DNA of 64,000 nt from Nomia melanderi (taxonomy: Eukaryota; Arthropoda; Insecta; Hymenoptera; Halictidae): the NCBI RefSeq assembly GCF_051020985.1, contig NW_027475144.1:620001-684000 (forward strand), written 5' to 3'. The stretch's first letter is position 1. Each line of letters starts with the position of its first letter. The notes beneath the pieces are model-generated. The model saw only the letters and a list, made by a program, of their open reading frames with translations, did not search any database and was not told the DNA's origin. The translations under genes and the position numbers were made by a program. Below are positions 13,461 through 27,400 of the stretch, one piece after another.

Positions 13461-15385
13461 TTAGAGATAGCGCAATAAACCAAAGTGCATTGTCTGCAGG
13501 AAGCCCTGACGCATGATTCTGTGCAGCGGGAACGACCTCGGACCACCAGGGGCCGAGAAAATCACCGTCTCATGGGGCCGGACTGTAAGGGTCAGGGAAA
13601 AACCCAATATATATCTGGTGATATCTAGGGTGCTATTAGAGATACCGCAATAAATCAAAGTGCATTGTCTGTAGGAGGCCCTGGCGAATGAATCTGTGCA
13701 GCAGGAACGACCTCGGACCACCAGGGGCCGAGAAAATTAGTGATATTCGGAATCCGTCACCCAAGGTCATGTAAAAATGCAGCATATATCTGGTGATATC
13801 TCGGGTGCTATTACAGATAGCGCAATAAATCAAAGTGCATTGTCTGTAGGAGGCCCTGGCGCATGTATCTGTGCAGCGGGAACGACCTCGGACCACCAGG
13901 GGCCGAGAAAATTAGTGATATTCGGAATCCGTCACCCAAGGTCATGTAAAAATGCAGCATATATCTGGTGATATCTCGGGTGCTATTAGAGATTGCGCAA
14001 TAAATCAAAGTGCATTGTCTGTAGGAGGCCCTGGCGCATGAATCTGTGCAGCGGGAACCACCTCGGACCACCAGGGGCCGAGAAAATTAGTGATATTCGG
14101 AATCCGTCACCCAAGGTCATGTAAAAATGCAGCATATATCTGGTGATATCTCGGGTGCTATTAGTGATAGCGCAATAAACCAAAGTGAATTGTCTGCAAG
14201 AGGCCCTGGTGCATGAATCTGTGCAGCGGGAACGATCTCGGATCACCAGGGGCCGAGAAAACCACCATCTCATGGGGCCGGACACTCAGGTTCAGGGAAA
14301 TATCCAATATATATCTGGTGATATCTCGGGTGCTATTACAGATAGAGCAATAAATCAAAGTGCATTGTCAGTAGGAGGCCGTGGCGCATGAATCTGGGCA
14401 GCGGGAACGACCTCGGACAACCAGGGGCCGAGAACACCACCGTCTCATGGGGCCGGCCACTCAGGGTCAGGGGAAAATCCAATATATATCTGGTGATATC
14501 TCGGGTGCTATTAGAGATAGCGCAATGAGCCAAAGGGAATCATCTGCAGGACGCCCTGGCGCATGCATCTGTGCAGCGGGAACGACCTAGGACCACCAGG
14601 GGCCGAGAAAACCACCGTCTCATGGGGCCGGACACTCAGGGTAAGGGAAAAATCCAATATATATCTGGTGATATCTCGGGTGCTATTAGAGATAGCGCAA
14701 TAAACGAAACTGAATTATCTGCAGGAGGCCCTGGCGCATGAATCTGTGCAGCGGGAACGACCTCGGACCACCAGGGGCCGAGAAAACCACCGTCTCATGG
14801 GGCCGGACACTCAGGGTCAGGGAAAAATCCAATATATATCTGGTGATATCTCGGGTGCTATTAGAGATAGCGCAATAAACCAAAGTGAATTATCTGCAGG
14901 AGGCCCTGGCGCATGAATCTGTGCAACGGGAACGACCTCGGACCACCAGGGGCCGAGAAAACCACAGTCTCATGGGGCCGGACACTCAGGGTCAGGGCAA
15001 AATCCAATATATATCTGGTGATATCTCGGGTGCTATTAGAGATAGCGCAATAAGCCAAAGTGAGTTATATGCAGGAGGCCCTGGCGCATGCATCTGTGCA
15101 GCGGGAACGACCTCGGACCGCCAGGGGCCGAAAAAACCACCGTCTCATGGGGCCGGACACTCAGGGTAAGGGAAAAATCCAATATATATCTGGTGATATC
15201 TCGGGTGCTATTACAGATAGCGCAATAAATCAAAGTGCATTGTCTGTAGGAGGCCCTAGCGCATGAATCTGTGCAGCGGGAACGACCTCGGACCACCAGG
15301 GGCAGAGAAAACTACCGTCTCATGGGGCCGGACACTCAGGGTCAGGGAAAAATCCAATATATATCTGGTTATATCTCGGGTGCTA
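13461..15385. repeat. 11-monomer higher-order repeat, unit 2 (1,925 bp)
   Basis: Second copy of the 11-monomer unit. A version of its C plus three B-prime block, including the variant GGGAACCACCTCGG, appears again near 19,180-19,750 and 23,030-23,600, so this unit also fed the larger 22-monomer repeat. Confidence 0.86.
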
Positions 15386-16745
15386 TTATAGATAGCGCAA
15401 TAAACCAAAGTGAGTTATCTGTAGGAGGCCCTGGCGCATGAATCTGTGCAGCGGGAACGACCTCGGACCTCCAGGGGCCGAGAAAACCACCGTCCCGAGG
15501 GGCCGGACACTTAGGGTCAGTGAGAAATCCAATATATATCTAGTGATATCTCGGCTGCTATTACAGATAGCGCAATAAATCAAAGTGCATTGTCTGTAGA
15601 AGGCACTGGCGCATGAATCTGTGCAGCGGGAACGACCTCGGACCACCAGGGGCGAGACAACCACCGTCTCATGGGGCCGGACACTCAGGGTCAGGGAAAA
15701 ATCCAATATATATCTGGTGATATCTCGGGTGCTATTACAGATAGCGCAATAAATCAAAGTGTATTACTTGTAGGAGGCCCTGGCGCATGAATCTGTGCAG
15801 CGGGAACGACCCCGGACGACCAGGGGCCGAGAAAACCACAGTCTCATGGGGCCGGACACTCAGGGTCAGGGGACAATCCAATATATATCTGGTGATATCT
15901 CGGGTGCTATTAGAGATAGCGCAATAAACCAAAGTGCATTGTCTGCAGGAAGCCCTGGCGCATGATTCTGTGCAGCGGGAACGACCTCGGACCACCAGGG
16001 GCCGAGAAAATCACCGTCTCATGGGGCCGGACTGTAAGGGTCAGGGAAAAACCCAATATATATCTGGTGATATCTAGGGTGCTATTAGAGATACCGCAAT
16101 AAATCAAAGTGCATTGTCTGTAGGAGGCCCTGGCGAATGAATCTGTGCAGCAGGAACGACCTCGGACCACCAGGGGCCGAGAAAATTAGTGATATTCGGA
16201 ATCCGTCACCCAAGGTCATGTAAAAATGCAGCATATATCTGGTGATATCTCGGGTGCTATTACAGATAGCGCAATAAATCAAAGTGCATTGTCTGTAGGA
16301 GGCCCTGGCGCATGTATCTGTGCAGCGGGAACGACCTCGGACCACCAGGGGCCGAGAAAATTGGTGATATTCGGAATCCGTCACCCAAGGTCATGTAAAA
16401 ATGCAGCATATATCTGGTGATATCTCGGGTGCTATTACAGATAGCGCAATAAATCAAAGTGCATTGTCTGTAGGAGGCCCTGGCGCAAGAATCTGTGCAG
16501 CGGAAACGACCTCGGACCACCAGGGGCCGAGAAAACCACAGTCTCATGGGGCCGGACACTCAAGGTCAGGGAAAATCCAATATATATCTGGTTATATCTC
16601 GGGTGCTATTAGAGATAGCGCAATAAACCAAAGTCAATTATCTGCAGGCGGCCCTGGCGCATGAATCTGTGCAACGGGAACGACCTCGGACCACCAGGGG
16701 CCGAGAAAACCACAGTCTCATGGGGCCGGACACTCAGGGTCAGGG

Positions 16746-19700
16746 GAAAATCCAATATATATCTGGTGATATCTCGGGTGCTATTACAGATAGCGCAATA
16801 AATCAAAGTGCATTGTCTGTAGGAGGCCCTGGCGCATGATTCTGTGCAGCGGGAACGACCTCGGACCACCAGGGGCCGAGAAAATCACCGTCTCATGGGG
16901 CCGGACTGTAAGGGTCAGGGAAAAACCCAATATATATCTGGTGATATCTAGGGTGCTATTAGAGATACCGCAATAAATCAAAGTGCATTGTCTGTAGGAG
17001 GCCCTGGCGACTGAATCTGTGCAGCAGGAACGACCACGGACCACCAGGGGCCGAGAAAATTAGTGATATTCGGAATCCGTCACCCAAGGTCATGTAAAAA
17101 TGCAGCATATATCTGGTGATATCTCGGGTGCTATTACAGATAGCGCAATAAATCAAAGTGCATTGTCTGTAGGAGGCCCTGGCGCATGTATCTGTGCAGC
17201 GGGAACGACCTCGGACCACCAGGGGCCGAGATAATTAGTGATATTCGGAATCCGTCACCCAAGGTCATGTAAAAATGCAGCATATATCTGGTGATATCTC
17301 GGGTGCTATTACAGATAGCGCAATAAATCAAAGTGCATTGTCTGTAGGAGGCCCTGGCGCATGAATCTGTGCAACGGGAACGCCCCCGGACCACCAGGGG
17401 CCGAGAAAACCACCGTCTCATGGGGCCAGATACTCAGGGTCAGTGAAAAATCCAATATATATGTGGTGATATCTCGGGTGGTATTACAGATAGCGCAATA
17501 AATCAAAGTGCATTATCTGCAGTAGGCCCTGGCGCATGAATCTGTGCAGCGGGAACGACCTCGGACCACCAGGGGCCGAGAAAACCACAGTCTCATGGGG
17601 CCGGACACTCAGGGTCAGGGGAAAATCCAATATAGATCTGGTGATATCTCGGGTGCTATTAGAGATAGCGCAATAAACGAAAGTGAATTATCTGCAGGAG
17701 GCCCTGGCGCATGAATCTGTGCAGCGGGAACGACCTCTGACCACCAGGGGCCGAAAAAACCACAGTCTCATGGGGCCGGTCACTCAGGGTCAGGGGAAAA
17801 TCCAATATATATCTGGTGATATCTCGGGTGCTATTACAGATAGCGCAATAAATCAAAGTGCATTGTCTGTAGGAGGCCCTGGCGCATGAATCTGTGCAGC
17901 GGAAACGACCTCGGACCACCAGGGGCCGAGAAAACCACAGTCTCATGGGGCCGGACACTGAAGTTCAGGGGAAAATCCAATATATATCTGGTGATATCTC
18001 GGGTGCTATTCCAGATAGCGCAATCAACCAACGCGCATTGTCTGTAGGGGGCCCTGGCGCATGTATCTGTGCAGCGGGAACGACCTCGGACCGCCAGGGG
18101 CCGAGAAAACCACCGTCTCATGGGGCCGGACACTCAGGGTCGGGGAAAAATCGAATATACATCTGGTGATATCTCGGGTGCTATTAGAGATAGCGCAAAA
18201 AACCAAAGTGAATTATCTGCAGGAAGCCGTGGCGCATGATTCTGCGCAGCGGGAACGACCACGGACGACCAGGGTCCGAGAAAACCACCGTCTCATCGGG
18301 CCGGACACTCAGGGTCAGGGAAAAATCCATCATATATCTGGTGATATATCAGGTGCCATTAGAGATAGCGCGATAAATCAAAGTGCATTGTCTGCAGGAG
18401 GCCCTGACGCATGAATCTGTGCAGCGGGAACGACCTCGGACCACCAGGGGCCGAGAAAACCACAGTCACATGGGGCCGAGAACTCAGGGTCAGGCAAAAA
18501 TCCAATATATATCTGGTGATATCTCGGGTGCTATTACAGATAGCGCAATAAACCAACGCGCATTGTCTGTAGGAGGCCATGGCGCATGAATCTGTGCAGC
18601 GGGAACGACCTCGGACCACCAGGGGCCGATAAAACGACCATCTCATGGGGCCGGACTCTCATGGTCAGGGAAAAATCCAATATATATCTGGTGATATCTC
18701 GGGTGCTATTAGAGATAGCGCAATAAACCAAAGTGAATTATCTGCAGGAGGCCCTGGCGCATGAATCTGTGCAACGGGAACGACCTCGGACGACCAGGGG
18801 CCGAGAAAACCACAGTCTCATGGGGCCGGACACTCAGGGTCAGGGGACAATCCAATATATATCTGGTGATATCTCGGGTGCTATTAGAGACAGCGCAATA
18901 AACCAAAGTGAATTATCTGCAGGAGGCCCTGCCGCATGAATCGGTGCAACGGGAACGACCTCGGACCACCAGGGGCCGAGAAAACCACAGTCTCATGGGG
19001 CCGGACACTCAGGGTCAGTGAAAAATCCAATATATATCTGGTGATATCTCGGGTGCTATTAGAGATAGCGCAATAAACCAAAGTGCATTGTCTGCAGGAA
19101 GCCCTGGCGCATGATTCTGTGCAGCGGGAACGACCTCGGACCACCAGGGGCCGAGAAAATCACCGTCTCATGGGGCCGGACTGTAAGGGTCAGGGAAAAA
19201 CCCAATATATATCTGGTGATATCTAGGGTGCTATTAGAGATACCGCAATAAATCAAAGTGCATTGTCTGTAGGAGGCCCTGGCGAATGAATCTGTGCAGC
19301 AGGAACGACCTCGGACCACCAGGGGCCGAGAAAATTAGTGATATTCGGAATCCGTCACCCAAGGTCATGTAAAAATGCAGCATATATCTGGTGATATCTC
19401 GGGTGCTATTACAGATAGCGCAATAAATCAAAGTGCATTGTCTGTAGGAGGCCCTGGCGCATGTATCTGTGCAGCGGGAACGACCTCGGACCACCAGGGG
19501 CCGAGAAAATTAGTGATATTCGGAATCCGTCACCCAAGGTCATGTAAAAATGCAGCATATATCTGGTGATATCTCGGGTGCTATTAGAGATTGCGCAATA
19601 AATCAAAGTGCATTGTCTGTAGGAGGCCCTGGCGCATGAATCTGTGCAGCGGGAACCACCTCGGACCACCAGGGGCCGAGAAAATTAGTGATATTCGGAA

Positions 19701-20595
19701 TCCGTCACCCAAGGTCATGTAAAAATGCAGCATATATCTGGTGATATCTCGGGTGCTATTAGTGATAGCGCAATAAACCAAAGTGAATTGTCTGCAAGAG
19801 GCCCTGGTGCATGAATCTGTGCAGCGGGAACGATCTCGGATCACCAGGGGCCGAGAAAACCACCATCTCATGGGGCCGGACACTCAGGTTCAGGGAAATA
19901 TCCAATATATATCTGGTGATATCTCGGGTGCTATTACAGATAGAGCAATAAATCAAAGTGCATTGTCAGTAGGAGGCCGTGGCGCATGAATCTGCGCAGG
20001 GGGAACGACCTCGGACCACCAGGGGCCGAGAACACCACCGTCTCATGGGGCCGGCCACTCAGGGTCAGGGGAAAATCCAATATATATCTGGTGATATCTC
20101 GGGTGCTATTAGAGATAGCGCAATGAGCCAAAGGGAATCATCTGCAGGACGCCCTGGCGCATGCATCTGTGCAGCGGGAACGACCTAGGACCACCAGGGG
20201 CCGAGAAAACCACCGTCTCATGGGGCCGGACACTCAGGGTAAGGGAAAAATCCAATATATATCTGGTGATATCTCGGGTGCTATTAGAGATAGCGCAATA
20301 AACGAAACTGAATTATCTGCAGGAGGCCCTGGCGCATGAATCTGTGCAGCGGGAACGACCTCGGACCACCAGGGGCCGAGAAAACCACCGTCTCATGGGG
20401 CCGGACACTCAGGGTCAGGGAAAAATCCAATATATATCTGGTGATATCTCGGGTGCTATTGGAGATAGCGCAATAAACAAAAGTGAACTATCTGCAGGAG
20501 GCCCTGGCGCATGAATCTGTGCAACGGGAACGACCTCGGACCACCAGGGGCCGAGAAAACCACAGTCTCATGGGGCCGGACACTCAGGGTCAGGG
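16746..20595. repeat. 22-monomer tandem segmental duplication, unit 1 (3,850 bp)
   Basis: The whole stretch recurs 3,850 bp downstream with almost no differences. Rare private variants are shared at exact offset: GCCCCCGGACC near 17,391 and 21,241, TATAGATCTGG near 17,631 and 21,481, and CTGCGCAGGGGG near 19,992 and 23,842. One difference noted is G at 19,183 against T at 23,033. The 3,850-bp length is twice the 1,925-bp unit seen at 11.5-15.4 kb. Edges are uncertain by tens of bases. Confidence 0.92.
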
Positions 20596-23500
20596 CAAAA
20601 TCCAATATATATCTGGTGATATCTCGGGTGCTATTACAGATAGCGCAATAAATCAAAGTGCATTGTCTGTAGGAGGCCCTGGCGCATGATTCTGTGCAGC
20701 GGGAACGACCTCGGACCACCAGGGGCCGAGAAAATCACCGTCTCATGGGGCCGGACTGTAAGGGTCAGGGAAAAACCCAATATATATCTGGTGATATCTA
20801 GGGTGCTATTAGAGATACCGCAATAAATCAAAGTGCATTGTCTGTAGGAGGCCCTGGCGACTGAATCTGTGCAGCAGGAACGACCACGGACCACCAGGGG
20901 CCGAGAAAATTAGTGATATTCGGAATCCGTCACCCAAGGTCATGTAAAAATGCAGCATATATCTGGTGATATCTCGGGTGCTATTACAGATAGCGCAATA
21001 AATCAAAGTGCATTGTCTGTAGGAGGCCCTGGCGCATGTATCTGTGCAGCGGGAACGACCTCGGACCACCAGGGGCCGAGATAATTAGTGATATTCGGAA
21101 TCCGTCACCCAAGGTCATGTAAAAATGCAGCATATATCTGGTGATATCTCGGGTGCTATTACAGATAGCGCAATAAATCAAAGTGCATTGTCTGTAGGAG
21201 GCCCTGGCGCATGAATCTGTGCAACGGGAACGCCCCCGGACCACCAGGGGCCGAGAAAACCACCGTCTCATGGGGCCAGATACTCAGGGTCAGTGAAAAA
21301 TCCAATATATATGTGGTGATATCTCGGGTGGTATTACAGATAGCGCAATAAATCAAAGTGCATTATCTGCAGTAGGCCCTGGCGCATGAATCTGTGCAGC
21401 GGGAACGACCTCGGACCACCAGGGGCCGAGAAAACCACAGTCTCATGGGGCCGGACACTCAGGGTCAGGGGAAAATCCAATATAGATCTGGTGATATCTC
21501 GGGTGCTATTAGAGATAGCGCAATAAACGAAAGTGAATTATCTGCAGGAGGCCCTGGCGCATGAATCTGTGCAGCGGGAACGACCTCTGACCACCAGGGG
21601 CCGAAAAAACCACAGTCTCATGGGGCCGGTCACTCAGGGTCAGGGGAAAATCCAATATATATCTGGTGATATCTCGGGTGCTATTACAGATAGCGCAATA
21701 AATCAAAGTGCATTGTCTGTAGGAGGCCCTGGCGCATGAATCTGTGCAGCGGAAACGACCTCGGACCACCAGGGGCCGAGAAAACCACAGTCTCATGGGG
21801 CCGGACACTGAAGTTCAGGGGAAAATCCAATATATATCTGGTGATATCTCGGGTGCTATTCCAGATAGCGCAATCAACCAACGCGCATTGTCTGTAGGGG
21901 GCCCTGGCGCATGTATCTGTGCAGCGGGAACGACCTCGGACCGCCAGGGGCCGAGAAAACCACCGTCTCATGGGGCCGGACACTCAGGGTCGGGGAAAAA
22001 TCGAATATACATCTGGTGATATCTCGGGTGCTATTAGAGATAGCGCAAAAAACCAAAGTGAATTATCTGCAGGAAGCCGTGGCGCATGATTCTGCGCAGC
22101 GGGAACGACCACGGACGACCAGGGTCCGAGAAAACCACCGTCTCATCGGGCCGGACACTCAGGGTCAGGGAAAAATCCATCATATATCTGGTGATATATC
22201 AGGTGCCATTAGAGATAGCGCGATAAATCAAAGTGCATTGTCTGCAGGAGGCCCTGACGCATGAATCTGTGCAGCGGGAACGACCTCGGACCACCAGGGG
22301 CCGAGAAAACCACAGTCACATGGGGCCGAGAACTCAGGGTCAGGCAAAAATCCAATATATATCTGGTGATATCTCGGGTGCTATTACAGATAGCGCAATA
22401 AACCAACGCGCATTGTCTGTAGGAGGCCATGGCGCATGAATCTGTGCAGCGGGAACGACCTCGGACCACCAGGGGCCGATAAAACGACCATCTCATGGGG
22501 CCGGACTCTCATGGTCAGGGAAAAATCCAATATATATCTGGTGATATCTCGGGTGCTATTAGAGATAGCGCAATAAACCAAAGTGAATTATCTGCAGGAG
22601 GCCCTGGCGCATGAATCTGTGCAACGGGAACGACCTCGGACGACCAGGGGCCGAGAAAACCACAGTCTCATGGGGCCGGACACTCAGGGTCAGGGGACAA
22701 TCCAATATATATCTGGTGATATCTCGGGTGCTATTAGAGACAGCGCAATAAACCAAAGTGAATTATCTGCAGGAGGCCCTGCCGCATGAATCGGTGCAAC
22801 GGGAACGACCTCGGACCACCAGGGGCCGAGAAAACCACAGTCTCATGGGGCCGGACACTCAGGGTCAGTGAAAAATCCAATATATATCTGGTGATATCTC
22901 GGGTGCTATTAGAGATAGCGCAATAAACCAAAGTGCATTGTCTGCAGGAAGCCCTGGCGCATGATTCTGTGCAGCGGGAACGACCTCGGACCACCAGGGG
23001 CCGAGAAAATCACCGTCTCATGGGGCCGGACTTTAAGGGTCAGGGAAAAACCCAATATATATCTGGTGATATCTAGGGTGCTATTAGAGATACCGCAATA
23101 AATCAAAGTGCATTGTCTGTAGGAGGCCCTGGCGAATGAATCTGTGCAGCAGGAACGACCTCGGACCACCAGGGGCCGAGAAAATTAGTGATATTCGGAA
23201 TCCGTCACCCAAGGTCATGTAAAAATGCAGCATATATCTGGTGATATCTCGGGTGCTATTACAGATAGCGCAATAAATCAAAGTGCATTGTCTGTAGGAG
23301 GCCCTGGCGCATGTATCTGTGCAGCGGGAACGACCTCGGACCACCAGGGGCCGAGAAAATTAGTGATATTCGGAATCCGTCACCCAAGGTCATGTAAAAA
23401 TGCAGCATATATCTGGTGATATCTCGGGTGCTATTAGAGATTGCGCAATAAATCAAAGTGCATTGTCTGTAGGAGGCCCTGGCGCATGAATCTGTGCAGC

Positions 23501-24445
23501 GGGAACCACCTCGGACCACCAGGGGCCGAGAAAATTAGTGATATTCGGAATCCGTCACCCAAGGTCATGTAAAAATGCAGCATATATCTGGTGATATCTC
23601 GGGTGCTATTAGTGATAGCGCAATAAACCAAAGTGAATTGTCTGCAAGAGGCCCTGGTGCATGAATCTGTGCAGCGGGAACGATCTCGGATCACCAGGGG
23701 CCGAGAAAACCACCATCTCATGGGGCCGGACACTCAGGTTCAGGGAAATATCCAATATATATCTGGTGATATCTCGGGTGCTATTACAGATAGAGCAATA
23801 AATCAAAGTGCATTGTCAGTAGGAGGCCGTGGCGCATGAATCTGCGCAGGGGGAACGACCTCGGACCACCAGGGGCCGAGAACACCACCGTCTCATGGGG
23901 CCGGCCACTCAGGGTCAGGGGAAAATCCAATATATATCTGGTGATATCTCGGGTGCTATTAGAGATAGCGCAATGAGCCAAAGGGAATCATCTGCAGGAC
24001 GCCCTGGCGCATGCATCTGTGCAGCGGGAACGACCTAGGACCACCAGGGGCCGAGAAAACCACCGTCTCATGGGGCCGGACACTCAGGGTAAGGGAAAAA
24101 TCCAATATATATCTGGTGATATCTCGGGTGCTATTAGAGATAGCGCAATAAACGAAACTGAATTATCTGCAGGAGGCCCTGGCGCATGAATCTGTGCAGC
24201 GGGAACGACCTCGGACCACCAGGGGCCGAGAAAACCACCGTCTCATGGGGCCGGACACTCAGGGTCAGGGAAAAATCCAATATATATCTGGTGATATCTC
24301 GGGTGCTATTGGAGATAGCGCAATAAACAAAAGTGAACTATCTGCAGGAGGCCCTGGCGCATGAATCTGTGCAACGGGAACGACCTCGGACCACCAGGGG
24401 CCGAGAAAACCACAGTCTCATGGGGCCGGACACTCAGGGTCAGGG
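20596..24445. repeat. 22-monomer tandem segmental duplication, unit 2 (3,850 bp)
   Basis: Second copy. Similarity to unit 1 drops right after about 24,480, where the downstream monomer is of the TTAGAGATA type while the corresponding position after unit 1 is TTACAGATA. Near identity means this is one of the most recent rearrangements visible, unless an assembly artefact. Confidence 0.92.
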
Positions 24446-27400
24446 CAAAATCCAATATATATCTGGTGATATCTCGGGTGCTATTAGAGATAGCGCAATA
24501 AACCAAAGTGAATTATCTGCAGGAGGCCCTGGCGCATGAATGTGTGCAGCGGGAACGACCTCGGACCACCAGGGGCCGAGAAAACCGCAGTCTCATGGGG
24601 CCGGACACTCAGGGTCAGGGAAAAATCCAATATATATCTGGTGATATCTCGGGCGCTATTAGAGATAGCGCAATAAACCAAAGTGCATTGTCTGTAGGAG
24701 GCCCTGGCGCATGAATCTGTGCAGCGGGAACGCCCTCGGTCCACCAGGGGCCGAGAAAACCACCGTCTCATGGGGCTGGACACTCAGGGTGAGGGAAATA
24801 TCCAATATATATCTGGTGGTATCTCGGGTGCTATTAGAGATAGCGCAATAAGCCAAAGGGAATTGTCTGCAGGCGGACCTGGCGCATGCATCTGTGCAGC
24901 GGGAACGACCTAGGACCACCAGGGGCCGAGAAAACCACCGTCTCATGGGGCCGGACACTCAGGGTCAGGGAAAAATCCATCATATATCTGGTGATATATC
25001 AGGTGCCATTAGAGATAGCGCGATAAATCAAAGTGCATTGTCTGCAGGAGGCCCTGACGCATGAATCTGTGCAGCGGGAACGACCTCGGACCACCAGGGG
25101 CCGAGAAAACCACAGTCACATGGTGCCGAGAAATCAGGGTCAGGCAAAAATCCAATATATATCTGGTGATATCTCGGGTGCTATTACAGATAGCGCAATA
25201 AACCAACGCGCATTGTCTGTAGGAGGCCATGGCGCATGAATCTGTGCAGCGGGAACGACCTCGGACCACCAGGGGCCGAGAAAACCACAGTCTCATGGGG
25301 CCGGACACTCAGGGTCAGTGAAAAATCCAATATATATCTGGTGATATCTCGGGTGCTATTAGTGATAGCGCAATAAACCAAACTGAATTGTCTGCAAGAG
25401 GCCCTGGTGCATGAATCTGTGCAGCGGGAACGACCTCGGATCACCAGGGGCCGAGAAAACCACCATCTCATGGGGCCGGACACTCAGGTTCAGGGGAAAA
25501 TCCAATATATATCTGGTGATATCTCGGGTGCTATTAGAGATAGCGCAATAAACCAAAGTGCATTGTCTGCAGGAAGCCCTGGCGCATGATTCTGTGCAGC
25601 GGGAACGACCTCGGACCACCAGGGGCCGAGAAAATCACCGTCTCATGGGGCCGGACTGTAAGGGTCAGGGAAAAACCCAATATATATCTGGTGATATCTA
25701 GGGTGCTATTAGAGATACCGCAATAAATCAAAGTGCATTGTCTGTAGGAGGCCCTGGCGAATGAATCTGTGCTGCAGGAACGACCTCGGACCACCAGGGG
25801 CCGAGAAAATTAGTGATATTCGGAATCCGTCACCCAAGGTCATGTAAAAATGCAGCATATATCTGGTGATATCTCGGGTGCTATTACAGATAGCGCAATA
25901 AATCAAAGTGCATTGTCTGTAGGAGGCCCTGGCGCAAGAATCTGTGCAGCGGAAACGACCTCGGACCACCAGGGGCCGAGAAAACCACAGTCTCATGGGG
26001 CCGGACACTCAAGGTCAGGGGAAAATCCAATATATATCTGGTGATATCTAGGGTGCTATTAGAGATACCGCAATAAATCAAAGTGCATTGTCTGTAGGAG
26101 GCCCTGGCGAATGAATCTGTGCTGCAGGAACGACCTCGGACCACCAGGGGCCGAGAAAATTACTGATATTCGGAATCCGTCACCCAAGGTCATGTAAAAA
26201 TGCAGCATATATCTGGTGATATCTCGGGTGCTATTACAGATAGCGCAATAAATCAAAGTGCATTGTCTGTAGGAGGCCCTGGCGCAAGAATCTGTGCAGC
26301 GGAAACGACCTCGGACCACCAGGGGCCGAGAAAACCACAGTCTCATGGGGCCGGACACTCAAGGTCAGGGGAAAATCCAATATATATCTGGTTATATCTC
26401 GGGTGCTATTAGAGATCGCGCAATAAACCAAAGTCAATTATCTGGAGGACGCCCTGGCGCATGAATCTGTGCAACGGGAACGACCTCGGACCACCAGGGG
26501 CCGAGAAAACCACAGTCTCATGGGGCCGGACACTCAGGGTCAGGGGAAAATCCAATATATATCTGGTGATATCTCGGGTGCTATTACAGATAGCGCAATA
26601 AATCAAAGTGCATTGTCTGTAGGAGGCCCTGGCGCATGTATCTGTGCAGCGGGAACGACCTCGGACCACCAGGGGCCGAGATAATTAGTGATATTCGGAA
26701 TCCGTCACCCAAGGTCATGTAAAAATGCAGCATATATCTGGTGATATCTCGGGTGCTATTACAGATAGCGCAATAAATCAAAGTGCATTGTCTGAAGGAG
26801 GCCCTGGCGCATGAATCTGTGCAGCGGGAACGACCTCGGACCACCAGGGGCCGAGAAAACCACAGTCTCATGGGGCCGGACACTCAGGGTCAGGGAACAA
26901 TCCAATATATATCTGGTGATATCTCGGGTGCTATTAGAGATAGCGCAATAAACCAAAGTGAATTATCTGCAGGAGGCCCTGCCGCATGAATCGGTGCAGC
27001 GGAAACGACCTCGGACCACCAGGGGCCGAGAAAACCACAGTCTCATGGGGCCGGACACTGAAGGTCAGGGGAAAATCCAATATATATCTGGTGATATCTC
27101 GGGTGCTATTACAGATAGCGCAATCAACCAACGCGCATTGTCTGTAGGAGGCCCTGGCGCATGTATCTGTGCAGCGGGAACGACCTCGGACCGCCAGGGG
27201 CTGAGAAAACCACCGTCTCATGGGGCCGGACACTCAGGGTCGGGGAAAAATCGAATATACATCTGGTGATATCTCGGGTGCTATTAGAGATAGCGCAATA
27301 AACCAAAGTGAATTATCTGCAGGATGCCCTGGCGCATGAATGTGTGCAGCGGGAACGACCTCGGACCACCAGGGGCCGAGAAAACCGCAGTCTCATGGGG

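Larger units (their letters stand above)
6056..25730. repeat. C monomer subtype (GGACTGTAAGG), marker of the amplified module
   Basis: Diagnostic changes are GGACTGTAAGGGTCAGG, AAAAACCCAATATATATC, GATATCTAGGG (replacing CTCGGG) and AGATACCGC (replacing AGATAGCGC). Copies begin near 6,056, 6,411, 6,586, 6,936, 7,982, 9,732, 11,657, 13,580, 16,030, 16,903, 19,178, 20,753, 23,028 (with CTTTAAGG) and 25,658. Every copy is followed in the next monomer by a B-prime monomer, except 6,411, which is followed by another C and then B-prime. A half-C junction precedes the B-prime near 26,155. Confidence 0.88.
4288..26745. repeat. B-prime monomer subtype (divergent 47-bp segment), clustered
   Basis: In these monomers the segment normally reading CCACAGTCTCATGGGGCC is replaced by TTAGTGATATTCGGAATCC, followed by GTCACCCAAGGTCATG and AAAATGCAGCATATATCTGG. 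First copy: 4,288-4,334. Against the ordinary type, 22 of 47 positions differ with no length change, while the rest of the monomer is normal. Copies begin near 4,288, 4,463, 6,208, 6,733, 7,083, 7,258, 8,133, 8,309, 9,883, 10,058, 11,807, 11,982, 12,157, 13,731, 13,906, 14,081, 16,180, 16,355, 17,055, 17,230, 19,330, 19,505, 19,680, 20,905, 21,080, 23,180, 23,355, 23,530, 25,805, 26,155 and 26,690. Confined to this part of the window. Confidence 0.9.
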
